A stretch of 7,860 nt of DNA from Clostridia bacterium (GTDB lineage: Bacteria > Bacillota_E > RBS10-35 > JAJYVN01): positions 1-7,860 of the forward strand of contig DAHWHV010000575.1 of the NCBI GenBank assembly GCA_027335545.1. Direction: 5' to 3'. Shown here piece after piece: positions 1-6,609 of the stretch. How positions within the stretch are numbered: position 1 is the stretch's first letter; every line of letters begins with the position of its first letter. The translations under genes and the position numbers were made by a program. The notes under the pieces were generated by a model, which saw nothing but the letters and a program-made list of their open reading frames with translations, ran no database searches and was not told where the DNA came from.

Positions 1-1
1 C

Positions 2-1306
2 GTGGACGCCGTCGCGGAGGCCCTCGAGCGCGCACCCCGGCAGGGCCCGCCGCCGATCTGCCGGCAGATGGACGCCGCGGCGCCCCAGGGCCTGCCGGAG
101 GGTGGTCTCGTGTTGTGCACCGACCCACCGTACTTCGCCAACCTGCCCTACGCGGACACCTCCGACCTCTTCTACGTCTGGTTGCGCCACACCCTGGCCG
201 ACGTCTTCCCCGACCTGCTGCGCACGCTGCTCACGCCAAAGGAAGGGGAGTTGGTGGCCGACCCCCACCGCTATGGCGGTCGGGCGGCGGCCCGCCAGCG
301 GTTCCTGGACGGCATGCGGGCTGCGCTGGTCCACTGGCGCGCGCGCGTGCGGCCCGACCTGCCCCTGACGTTCTACTACGCCCTGCGTCAGAGCCGCCCG
401 GGCGACGACGAGACCGCCGGAGGCGCCGAGGGGTGGGTGAGCATGCTGGAGAGCCTGCTCGCCGCCGGACTGCGGCTCACCGGCACCTGGCCGCTGCGCA
501 CCGAGCACGCGGGCCGCCGGCGGAGCCTCGGCAGCAACGCCCTCGCCTCGACGATCCTGCTGGTCTGCCGGCCGCGGGCCGCGGACGCGCAGGAGGTCAG
601 CCTGCGCGAGGTGCTGCGCGAACTGCACCGCGACCTGCCCGCGGCCGTCGCCCGGCTCACCGCGGCGGGCATCGCCCCGGTGGACCTGGCCCAGGCCGCG
701 ATCGGTCCGGGCATGGCCGTCTTCTCCCGCCATCGCCGGGTCCTGGCCGCGGACGGCACGCCCGTGCCCGTGGCCGCCGCCCTGCGGCTCATCAATCAGG
801 AACTGGACGCGGCGCTGGCGGAGGGGGAAACGGACCTCGACGCGGAAAGCCGCTTCTGCCTGGCCTGGTTCGAGGAGTTCGGCCTGGAGGCCAGGCCGTA
901 CGGGGACGCCGATGTCCTGGCCCGCGCCAAGAACACGGGCATCGCGCCCCTCATCCGGCTGGGGCTGATCGAGGCCCGCGCGGGCCGGGTCCGGCTGCTG
1001 GCCGGTCGCGACGCGGGCGGAGGGGCCACGGCCGTCGTCGGGTCGGGCTGCACGTGGCGGATCCTGCAGCACCTGATCGCCGTGCTCCAGCGCGACGGGG
1101 AAACCGGGGCCGGCGAGGTGTTGCGCCAAGTGCCCGCCCGGATCGCCGCCGCGCTGCGTCCCCTGGCCTATCGGGTGTATGCGCTCGCCGAGCGGTTGGG
1201 GCTGGGGGACGAGGCGCGCTCCTGCGGGGCCCTGGCCTCCTCCTGGGACGGCCTCGAAGCCCAGGCCCGGAGGCGCACCCGCGCGCCGCAGCTGCCGAGC
1301 CGGTAA
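2..1306 (+). CDS. DUF1156/COG1743-type adenine-specific DNA methyltransferase, C-terminal part (5' end outside window)
   Basis: This is the last 434 residues of a DNA methyltransferase expected to transfer a methyl group from S-adenosylmethionine to adenine N6. The frame is open to the left edge. The GTG at base 2 is probably not the start, because family members are usually about twice this length and carry DUF1156 and the SAM-binding FxGxG motif further upstream. Visible here is catalytic motif IV, DPPYF, at residues 41-45 (bases 122-136), followed by a helix-rich stretch with PYADTSDLFYVW (residues 49-60). Further family hallmarks recalled from DUF1156 methylases are TGTWPLRTE and SLGSNALASTILLVCRP (about 160-192), AIGPGMAVFSRH (about 234-245), and YGDADVLARAKNTG (about 300-313). 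The C-terminus has the RPLAYRVYALAERLG segment. The gene stops with TAA 16 bases before the DUF499 ATPase gene, so the two are probably co-transcribed. The family is recognised with high confidence; target sequence and biological role are inferred. Confidence 0.9.
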   Translation: MDAVAEALERAPRQGPPPICRQMDAAAPQGLPEGGLVLCTDPPYFANLPYADTSDLFYVWLRHTLADVFPDLLRTLLTPKEGELVADPHRYGGRAAARQRFLDGMRAALVHWRARVRPDLPLTFYYALRQSRPGDDETAGGAEGWVSMLESLLAAGLRLTGTWPLRTEHAGRRRSLGSNALASTILLVCRPRAADAQEVSLREVLRELHRDLPAAVARLTAAGIAPVDLAQAAIGPGMAVFSRHRRVLAADGTPVPVAAALRLINQELDAALAEGETDLDAESRFCLAWFEEFGLEARPYGDADVLARAKNTGIAPLIRLGLIEARAGRVRLLAGRDAGGGATAVVGSGCTWRILQHLIAVLQRDGETGAGEVLRQVPARIAAALRPLAYRVYALAERLGLGDEARSCGALASSWDGLEAQARRRTRAPQLPSR

Positions 1307-1307
1307 C

Positions 1308-1315
1308 GGGGGGTG
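1308..1315 (+). promoter_or_regulatory. Ribosome binding site deciding the GTG start of the DUF499 ATPase
   Basis: GGGGGGTG lies between the methylase stop codon (1304-1306) and a GTG at 1323, with a 7-base spacer. It differs from the ideal GGAGGTG by a G that can still wobble-pair with the U of the anti-Shine-Dalgarno. The closeness to the upstream stop suggests translational coupling. Confidence 0.55.
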
Positions 1316-1322
1316 TGACCTG

Positions 1323-4229
1323 GTGGCTCGGGAGGACCGCGCAGCGTACGGGGCCGCCGTTCCCCCACCGGCCCAGACGGCCGCGGGGAGGGGTCCCGGG
1401 CCCCGTCCCTGGCGGGAGGTGGTCGCCCCCCACCCCGACGTGCGCGACGGCCGGCACGCGCAGGCCGGGTTCGCCGCCGACCTCGCCCAGGTCCGGACCG
1501 GCCAGGCGACCGTCGAGTACCAGGACCCGCGCGAGTTTTTCGCGCGGACCTTCCTCACCGGGGGGCTGCACCGGTTGCTGGCGGCCGCGCTGCGGCGCCT
1601 CGGCGGCCGCGGCGGCGAACCGGTGGTCCAGCTCAGGACGGCCTTCGGCGGCGGCAAGACCCACGCCATGCTGGCGCTCTACCACCTCTGGGGCGGCGAG
1701 GCGGGGGGCGAGGAACTCCCGGGGGTGGCGGACCTGATCCGCGGCGCGGGGGTGCCGGGCCTGCCACGGGCGCGCACGGCCGTCCTGGCCGGAACGGACC
1801 TCGGCCCGGCGCAGCCCTGGCCCTGCGCGGCACTGGGCGGCCGGCCGGTGCGGACGCTGTGGGGCGAACTCGCTGCCCAGATCGGCGGGCCCGCGGCCTA
1901 CGAAGGCTTCCGGCGGCCCGACCAGGAGGCGGTGCCGCCGGGAGCCGGGGAACTGGTCCGGCTCTTGGAGGCGCATGGTCCCGTGCTCATCCTGGTCGAT
2001 GAGTTGGTGGCCTTCGCCCGCACGCTCCAGGGCAGGGACGGCCTCAGCGCCGGCACGTTCGACGCCAACCTGACCTTCCTCCACAACCTGACGGAGGCGG
2101 TCCGACGCTCGCGGGCGGCGTTGCTCGTCCTCACCCTGCCGGCCTCAGAGATCGAACTGGGCGGGGCGGCCGGCCGGGAGGCAATGGCCCGCATCGAGGC
2201 CACCGTCGGGCGGGTGGAGGCCGCCTGGCGCCCGGCGTCCGCCCAGGAGGCCTTGGACATCGTGCGTCGGCGACTCTTCCTGCCCGTCGGCGACGAGGCT
2301 GGGCGCGACGCCACCTGCCGGGCCTTCTGGGACCTGTACGCGGAGCGGGTCGCGGACTTCCCGTCCGAGGCCCGCGCGCGGACCTACCTCGAGCGGCTGC
2401 GGGCCGCCTACCCCATCCACCCCGAGCTCTTCGACCGGCTCTCCGAGGATTGGGCGGCCATCGAGGGCTTCCAGGGCACGCGCGGGGTCCTGCGCCTGAT
2501 GGCGGCCGCGGTCCACGAACTCTGGACGCGCGAGGACGCCTCGCTCCTGATCCTGCCCGGCGCCCTGCCGCTGGGCGCGCCGCGCGTGCGCGAGGAGTTG
2601 ACCCGCCACCTGGCCGAGGGTTGGAGCGGCGTCGTCGAGGCCGACGTGGACGGGGAGGGCGCGGAAGCCACCCGCGTCGACCGGGAGAACCCCCGCCTGG
2701 GCCAAGTGGCGGCGGCCCGCCGGGTGGCGCGGGCCGTCTTCCTCGGCAGCGCGCCGCCGGTGCGGCAGCAGCGGGTCCGGGGAATGCTGGACGCCCGGGT
2801 GCGGCTCGGCGCGGTGCAGGCCGGGGAGTCGGTCGCGCTCTTCGACGACGCCCTGGCCCACCTGCGGGACCGGTCGACGCACCTCCACGGCGACGCCCGG
2901 CGCCTGTGGTACGACACGCAGCCGAACCTCCTGCACACCGCGCGCGACCGGGCCGGCCGGTGGGAGGCCTGGCAGGTGGAGGAGGAGGTGCGCCGCCGGC
3001 TCAGGACCCGGGAGCGGGGCGACTTCGCCGCCGTGCAGGTCTATGAGCCGGGCAGCGACGTCCCGGACGCGCCGGAGGCCCGCCTCATCGTGCTCCCCTT
3101 CAGGGACGCCCATGGCCACCAAGGCCCCGACGCGCCGGCCTCGGAGGCGATCGCGCTGGCGGAGGGGCTGCTGGCCCGGCGCGGGAGCGGCCGACGGCAG
3201 TATCGGAACGCGCTTCTGTTCGTGGCGGCGGCGCAGTCCGCGGTGGGCGGGCTCGACGAGGCGGTCCGGCAGGAGCTGGCGTGGCGGTCGATCATCGACG
3301 ACGCGGAGGAGGGACTGCTGGACGTCGACCTATGGAACGTCCAGACCGCCCGCGCGGAGCGCCGGCGCGCCGCCGCCACTGCGGAGCAGCGTCTCCAGGA
3401 GGCCTACTGCTGGTTGCTCGTGCCGGTTCAGGCCGGCACGGAGCCCATCCGCTGGGAGGCCAGCCGCATCGGCGGCAGCGATCCCTACGTCGCCCGGGCG
3501 ACCCGCCGGGCGCGCAGCGACGAACTCCTGATCACCCAGTGGTCACCGGCGCTGCTCCGCCGCGAACTGCAGCGCTGGCTCTGGGCCGGCAGGCCCCACG
3601 TGAGCCTGCGCGAGGTCTGGGAGGCCCTGGCCAGCTACTGTTACCTGCCGCGGCTCCGGGATGCGGACGTGCTCCGCGCCGCCGTGGGGGCGGGGGTGGG
3701 TGCGGGCGACCACTTCGGCTACGCGGACGGGGTGACCGACGAGGGCCGCTACCTGGGCCTGCACTGCGGCGACCCCTGCGGCGCGGTGCGCCTCGATGCC
3801 ACGTCCGTCCTGGTCCGCCCCGGGGTCGCCCTGGAACAGCTGGCCCGCGAGGCCGCGCAGGGTCCGGGGGGGGACGGGGGGGCCCCGGGGGACAGGGGGG
3901 ACGGCGAGAAGGCCGGATCGGCGAGTGGTGCGGGAACGACCGCGCCGAGCGGGACGGCCGCGCCCGCCGAACGCGCCCCGACCCTGGCGCCGGTCGTCCG
4001 CCGGTTCTCCGCCTCGGTGCGTCTCGACCCGCTGCGCAGCGAGCGCGACCTGAACCGGGTGGTGACGGAGCTGTTGCGGCACATCACCGACCTGCCCGGG
4101 GCGGAGGTGGAGATCCGCCTGGACATCTCGTCCAGCGTCCCCGACGGCTTCCCGCCGGAGGTCGTCCGCGTGCTCCGGGAGAACAGCCGCGCCCTGAAAT
4201 TCACGGGCGCGACGTTCGAGGAACGCTGA
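1323..4229 (+). CDS. DUF499/COG1483-type P-loop ATPase, partner of the DUF1156 methylase
   Basis: This is a 968-residue predicted cytoplasmic AAA+-like ATPase. GTG 1323 is chosen because it follows a GGGGGGTG ribosome binding site and leaves only a short, Pro/Gly-rich tail before the conserved family start PWREVVAPHPDV (residues 29-40). Next come FAADLAQVRTGQA, an EYQDPREFFARTFLTGGL segment (about 65-82), and the P-loop TAFGGGKTH (106-114, K112 and T113), a typical DUF499 variant in which the first Walker glycine is replaced. Walker B is LILVDE with D226 and E227; LLVLTLPAS (267-275) is a likely sensor strand. A Gly/Ala/Pro-rich linker (about 846-887) separates the main body from an 81-residue C-terminal domain containing DISSSVPDGFPPEVVRVLREN and ending LKFTGATFEER, also typical of the family. 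DUF499 proteins accompany DUF1156 methylases in defence-like loci and broadly resemble the large ATPases of BREX. A motor or regulatory role in restriction or methylation is inferred. No nuclease motif was seen. Confidence 0.9.
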   Translation: MAREDRAAYGAAVPPPAQTAAGRGPGPRPWREVVAPHPDVRDGRHAQAGFAADLAQVRTGQATVEYQDPREFFARTFLTGGLHRLLAAALRRLGGRGGEPVVQLRTAFGGGKTHAMLALYHLWGGEAGGEELPGVADLIRGAGVPGLPRARTAVLAGTDLGPAQPWPCAALGGRPVRTLWGELAAQIGGPAAYEGFRRPDQEAVPPGAGELVRLLEAHGPVLILVDELVAFARTLQGRDGLSAGTFDANLTFLHNLTEAVRRSRAALLVLTLPASEIELGGAAGREAMARIEATVGRVEAAWRPASAQEALDIVRRRLFLPVGDEAGRDATCRAFWDLYAERVADFPSEARARTYLERLRAAYPIHPELFDRLSEDWAAIEGFQGTRGVLRLMAAAVHELWTREDASLLILPGALPLGAPRVREELTRHLAEGWSGVVEADVDGEGAEATRVDRENPRLGQVAAARRVARAVFLGSAPPVRQQRVRGMLDARVRLGAVQAGESVALFDDALAHLRDRSTHLHGDARRLWYDTQPNLLHTARDRAGRWEAWQVEEEVRRRLRTRERGDFAAVQVYEPGSDVPDAPEARLIVLPFRDAHGHQGPDAPASEAIALAEGLLARRGSGRRQYRNALLFVAAAQSAVGGLDEAVRQELAWRSIIDDAEEGLLDVDLWNVQTARAERRRAAATAEQRLQEAYCWLLVPVQAGTEPIRWEASRIGGSDPYVARATRRARSDELLITQWSPALLRRELQRWLWAGRPHVSLREVWEALASYCYLPRLRDADVLRAAVGAGVGAGDHFGYADGVTDEGRYLGLHCGDPCGAVRLDATSVLVRPGVALEQLAREAAQGPGGDGGAPGDRGDGEKAGSASGAGTTAPSGTAAPAERAPTLAPVVRRFSASVRLDPLRSERDLNRVVTELLRHITDLPGAEVEIRLDISSSVPDGFPPEVVRVLRENSRALKFTGATFEER
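3866..3900 (+). repeat. Four consecutive G-tracts (G8, G7, G5, G6) within the ATPase gene; candidate G-quadruplex
   Basis: Within 35 bases the coding strand has runs of 8, 7, 5 and 6 G separated by AC, CCCC and ACA. This satisfies the usual G3+N1-7 quadruplex pattern. It encodes the Gly/Asp-rich start of the interdomain linker (about residues 848-859), where amino-acid identity is probably unconstrained. Long mononucleotide runs are prone to slippage, and a one-base change would shift the frame and remove the conserved C-terminal domain. Confidence 0.6.
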
Positions 4230-4242
4230 GGGCCCGCGCGGC

Positions 4243-4279
4243 GGCCCCCGGGCCCGGCGCCGGTACGCTGCCCGGGGCC
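4243..4279 (+). terminator. GC-rich stem-loop after the DUF499 gene, possible terminator without a T-tract
   Basis: GGCCCCCGGGC (4243-4253) pairs with GCCCGGGGCC (4270-4279) over ten base pairs with one bulged C and a 16-base loop. It begins 13 bases after the ATPase stop codon. No run of T follows, so it is not a canonical intrinsic terminator. It could be an RNA-stabilising hairpin, or chance in GC-rich DNA. Confidence 0.35.
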
Positions 4280-4383
4280 ACGATCCGCGCCCCGTAGCGC
4301 ACCGTCCGTCCGCACCGAGACCTGACGCGACCAGGGGTGGGCGCTTTGCCGGGGCGCGAGGTGGGCGTCGCCCGGCCACGGGT

Positions 4384-4426
4384 GGTGATGTCGGTCACCG
4401 CCGGCAGGCCATGCATCGAGGATGCT
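4384..4426 (+). promoter_or_regulatory. CRP/FNR-like palindrome plus possible -10 element upstream of the CopD-like gene (copy 1)
   Basis: A perfect inverted repeat GGTGA-N6-TCACC occupies 4384-4399 and contains the CRP core GTGA-N6-TCAC. Exactly 21 bases later is GATGCT (4421-4426). If that is a -10 hexamer (3 of 6 matches to TATAAT), the start of transcription would be near 4433 and the palindrome centre would sit at -41.5, the class II activator position. This would leave an untranslated leader of about 137 bases. The same layout recurs at 5218-5260, which is the main support. The regulator is not in the window. Confidence 0.5.
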
Positions 4427-4551
4427 GGCGACGATGCCTCTGGGGGAGCCTGAGGGGCCAGGGCACGGCCCCGCGGACCCGGTGCCCTCCCGGGCGGCGT
4501 GCGGGTGGGCGAGGCCCGGGCTTCGGGGGCGGGCCCGCGACGCCGGAGCGG

Positions 4552-4557
4552 GGAGGT
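4552..4557 (+). promoter_or_regulatory. Ribosome binding site of the CopD-like gene
   Basis: GGAGGT lies 12 bases before ATG 4570. The spacing is slightly long, but this is the best Shine-Dalgarno near the point where hydrophobic, family-like sequence starts. It supports ATG 4570 over the in-frame ATG at 4411. Confidence 0.5.
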
Positions 4558-4569
4558 TGCGACCGGGAG

Positions 4570-5097
4570 ATGATCTGGCTCAGGCAGGCGGTCCTGTTCC
4601 TGCACATCCTCGCCGCAGCCTTCTGGATCGGGGAGATCCTCTTCGTGGCGTTGGTCGTCGGGCCCATGGGGCGGACGCTGGCGCCCGGCGAGCGGGTGGC
4701 CCTCTTCCGGGAGACCGGGCGACGCACCCTGCCCTGGATCTGGGCGGCGATCGTGGTGCTGATCGTCACCGGGATCGGCAACCTCTACTTCCTGCACATC
4801 GGCGCACGGCAACTGGTGAGCGGCCCCTTCTACCGCAGGGCCTTCGGCTGGCTCCTGGCGGGCAAACTCATCGTCGCCGCGGCCATGTTCGTTCAGGCGG
4901 GCGTGCACGACTTCGTCTACGGCCGCCGCACCCGGCGGCTGCGCGCCGAATTGGCGCGGGCCCCCACCGAGGCGCGCCCGGAGTTGGAGGCCCAATACGC
5001 GCGCGCCCGCCGCGGCGCGGCCGCGACCGGGCGGGCGAACCTCGTCCTGGCCTTGATCGTGCTGGCCCTGGCGGCTGGGCTCGGCGTCCGCACGTGA
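4570..5097 (+). CDS. CopD-like four-helix integral membrane protein
   Basis: A 175-residue membrane protein with four predicted transmembrane segments at about 5-33, 54-76, 92-117 and 156-172. The segment LHILAAAFWIGEILFVALVVGP in helix 1 and the histidine in GVHDFVYG (H113) at the end of helix 3 resemble CopD-family (copper resistance D/putative copper export) and related small heme- or metal-associated membrane proteins. Histidines H12, H76 and H113 are possible ligands. A charged, Arg-rich cytoplasmic-type loop (about 119-153, RRTRRLRAELARAP and following) precedes the last helix. ATG 4570 is chosen because the preceding in-frame sequence is Arg/Gly-rich and unlike the family, and a GGAGGT precedes this ATG. 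It stands alone, 242 bases before the first 12-helix gene, but appears to share the same type of control site with it. Copper transport is only one option; a heme-binding or assembly role beside the oxidase-like proteins is equally plausible. Confidence 0.75.
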   Translation: MIWLRQAVLFLHILAAAFWIGEILFVALVVGPMGRTLAPGERVALFRETGRRTLPWIWAAIVVLIVTGIGNLYFLHIGARQLVSGPFYRRAFGWLLAGKLIVAAAMFVQAGVHDFVYGRRTRRLRAELARAPTEARPELEAQYARARRGAAATGRANLVLALIVLALAAGLGVRT

Positions 5098-5100
5098 GGC

Positions 5101-5160
5101 CCGGCCCGGGCCCCGCCGCCAGCAGAGGCGCTGCCCAGGGCCTCCCCGCCCCCGGGCCGG
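5101..5160 (+). terminator. Perfect 10-bp inverted repeat just after the CopD-like gene; weak terminator candidate
   Basis: CCGGCCCGGG (5101-5110) and its exact reverse complement CCCGGGCCGG (5151-5160) flank a 40-base loop, starting 3 bases after the stop codon. There is no T-tract and the loop is long. In such GC-rich DNA this may be fortuitous. Confidence 0.2.
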
Positions 5161-5217
5161 CTGCGACCCGCCCGGGCCCAGCTCCCGAGACGCGGGCGGC
5201 AGGCGCAGGCAACACGC

Positions 5218-5260
5218 GGTGAGCGGCGTCACCCCGGCCGGGGGCCAGGCCGCCTATGCT
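5218..5260 (+). promoter_or_regulatory. CRP/FNR-like palindrome plus possible -10 element upstream of the first 12-helix gene (copy 2)
   Basis: GGTGA-N6-TCACC lies at 5218-5233 and TATGCT at 5255-5260, again separated by exactly 21 bases. TATGCT matches the sigma-70-type -10 consensus at 4 of 6 positions, including the first two and last. No -35 hexamer is visible; the palindrome occupies that place, as in class II activator-dependent promoters. The predicted transcription start near 5267 gives a leader of about 73 bases to GTG 5340. The site is inferred from sequence pattern only. Confidence 0.55.
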
Positions 5261-5325
5261 TGGGCCCTGGGCCACGGCCCGCGGTCGAGCGGGCCGGTAC
5301 GGCGGCGCGGGTCGCGTGCCCGCAG

Positions 5326-5332
5326 GGAGGTG
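5326..5332 (+). promoter_or_regulatory. Ribosome binding site deciding GTG start at 5340
   Basis: GGAGGTG, a full anti-Shine-Dalgarno match, lies 7 bases before GTG 5340. It favours this start over the in-frame ATG at 5258, which would overlap the proposed -10 element. Confidence 0.75.
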
Positions 5333-5339
5333 GGACGTC

Positions 5340-6578
5340 GTGAACAGCCTGGCGGCCCGGCACGCCCCGGACGTGAGGATCCCCCTGGCGCACATCCTGA
5401 CGGGCGTCGGCGCGGCCCTGCTCGGGGGCCTGCTGCTGCTCTGGCAGGGTCCGGCCCTGCTCCGGCAACCCGTGGGGGATTTCCGCGCGCTGGCGCTGAC
5501 CCATCTGTTCACCCTGGGGTGGCTGGCCATGACGGTCACGGGGGCCACTTATCAGCTCGTCCCGGTCGTCCTGGAGACGCGCCTCCCCAGCGAGCCCCTG
5601 GCGCGGGTCGGCTATCCACTCTTCACGCTCGGCGTCGGCCTGATGGTGGCGGGCTTCTGGAGGACGCAGCTGGACCTGCTGATCCCCGGCGCCATCCTCG
5701 CGGCCGCCGCGCTCCTGGTCCACGCCGGACACGTCGGCACCGCGGTCGTGCGCGCCGGGGTCCACCGCACGCACCGGCTGTTCTTCCTCGTGGCGCTGGG
5801 CTACCTCGCGGCCGTCTGCGTCATGGGCGCGCTGATGGCCGCCGACTTCCGCTGGGGATTCCTGCGGGTGGACCTCCTGCCCGCCCATGTCCTGGCCGCC
5901 ATCCTCGGCTGGGCGACCATGCTGGCCATGGGCGTCGCCTACCGGCTCACGCCGATGTTCGCCCTCTCCCACGGATGCGGCGAGGGGGCCGGCCCGACCG
6001 TCGTGGCCCTGGGAGCCGTGGGCACCGTGCTGCTGCTGCTGGGCGCGCTGCTGGGTTGGCCCGCGCCCGCCGCCGCCCTGGCCGGCCTGCCGCTGCTTGG
6101 GGCGGTGGCCGTCTTCCTGCGGGACCAGTGGCGCTTCTTCCGCTGCCGGCACCGGCCGCACCTGGACACGGGCCTGCGGCTGGTGGTCGTGGCCTGCGCC
6201 TACCTCGGGCTGACCGCCCTGCTGGGCTGGGCGGACCTCGCGGGCCTGGTGCGCCTAGCCCCGGCCTCCCTGGTCATCCTGGCCGTGCTAGGCTGGCTCG
6301 GGTGCCTGGTCGGCGGCCAGACCTACAAGATCGTCCCGTTTCTGGTGTGGTTCCACCGCTACGCCGGGCGGGCGGGCAGGGAGCGCGTGCCCCTGCTGCG
6401 GGAGATGTACGACGAACGCCTCGCGGGGGTGGGCCTGTGGGGCCTCGCCGCCGCCGCCCTGCTGCTGGCCGCGGGGGCTACCGGCGGCGGCCCGTGGCTG
6501 CTGCGCCTGGGCGCCCTGGCCTGGCTCGGGGGTTACGGGACCCTGGCGTACAATCTGCTGCAGGTCCTGCACGCCTGA
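5340..6578 (+). CDS. 12-helix membrane protein resembling diverged heme-copper oxidase subunit I (paralogue A)
   Basis: A 412-residue integral membrane protein with about 12 predicted helices (near 16-37, 51-77, 90-107, 112-137, 146-166, 180-209, 219-240, 242-262, 279-298, 306-336, 362-382, 386-410). GTG 5340 has an ideal ribosome binding site. A motif recurs in three helices: H55-x4-GW-x9-Y71-QLVP in helix 2, H183-x6-GW-x9-Y201-RLTP in helix 6, and GW(318-319)-x9-Y329-KIVPF in helix 10, the last without a histidine. A further HAG motif (H128) lies in helix 4, and HRTHR and RHRPH follow helices 4 and 8. Twelve helices with threefold internal similarity match the fold of heme-copper oxidase subunit I (CcoN/NorB superfamily), and H55 would be the helix-2 heme ligand. 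However, the helix-10 heme ligands and the helix-7 copper ligands are absent, so oxygen or NO reduction at a binuclear centre is unlikely. NnrS-like proteins are an alternative relative. It is followed 31 bases later by paralogue B, presumably in one operon. The exact substrate is unknown. Confidence 0.7.
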   Translation: MNSLAARHAPDVRIPLAHILTGVGAALLGGLLLLWQGPALLRQPVGDFRALALTHLFTLGWLAMTVTGATYQLVPVVLETRLPSEPLARVGYPLFTLGVGLMVAGFWRTQLDLLIPGAILAAAALLVHAGHVGTAVVRAGVHRTHRLFFLVALGYLAAVCVMGALMAADFRWGFLRVDLLPAHVLAAILGWATMLAMGVAYRLTPMFALSHGCGEGAGPTVVALGAVGTVLLLLGALLGWPAPAAALAGLPLLGAVAVFLRDQWRFFRCRHRPHLDTGLRLVVVACAYLGLTALLGWADLAGLVRLAPASLVILAVLGWLGCLVGGQTYKIVPFLVWFHRYAGRAGRERVPLLREMYDERLAGVGLWGLAAAALLLAAGATGGGPWLLRLGALAWLGGYGTLAYNLLQVLHA

Positions 6579-6596
6579 GGCGCCGCCCGCAGCGCC

Positions 6597-6602
6597 GGAG
6601 GG
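6597..6602 (+). promoter_or_regulatory. Ribosome binding site deciding GTG start at 6610
   Basis: GGAGGG lies 7 bases before GTG 6610, inside the 31-base gap after paralogue A. No promoter is visible in this gap, which supports co-transcription. Confidence 0.7.
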
Positions 6603-6609
6603 CACGGGG

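Larger units (their letters stand above)
4230..4569. other. Intergenic region between the defence-like pair and the membrane-protein genes
   Basis: About 340 bases with no supportable gene. Open frames on both strands here translate to Arg/Gly/Pro-rich sequence without family features. It contains a GC-rich hairpin at 4243-4279, a CRP-like palindrome with a possible -10 element at 4384-4426, and the GGAGGT ribosome binding site (4552-4557) of the CopD-like gene. Confidence 0.6.

Noticed and set aside
1179..1322. Longer N-terminus for the ATPase inside the methylase gene
   Set aside because: It would overlap the methylase by over 100 bases and add sequence without family similarity. GTG 1323 has a ribosome binding site.
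115..1737. 540-residue + strand open frame overlapping the methylase and ATPase genes
   Set aside because: It is made of Arg/Gly/Pro/Ala-rich sequence with no family features and lies out of frame with two clearly recognisable proteins. Long false frames are expected at this GC content.
951..2084. 377-residue - strand open frame antisense to the ATPase
   Set aside because: Low-complexity composition typical of an antisense shadow, and no recognisable domain. The + strand carries an intact P-loop ATPase here.
4411..4569. In-frame ATG 4411 that would extend the CopD-like protein by 53 residues
   Set aside because: The extension is Arg/Gly-rich and unlike the family. The better GGAGGT is next to ATG 4570, and 4411 lies upstream of the proposed transcription start.
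4201..5232. 343-residue - strand open frame across the intergenic region and CopD-like gene
   Set aside because: Gln/Gly/Arg/Pro-rich without domain features or a convincing start. The opposite strand encodes four clean membrane helices.
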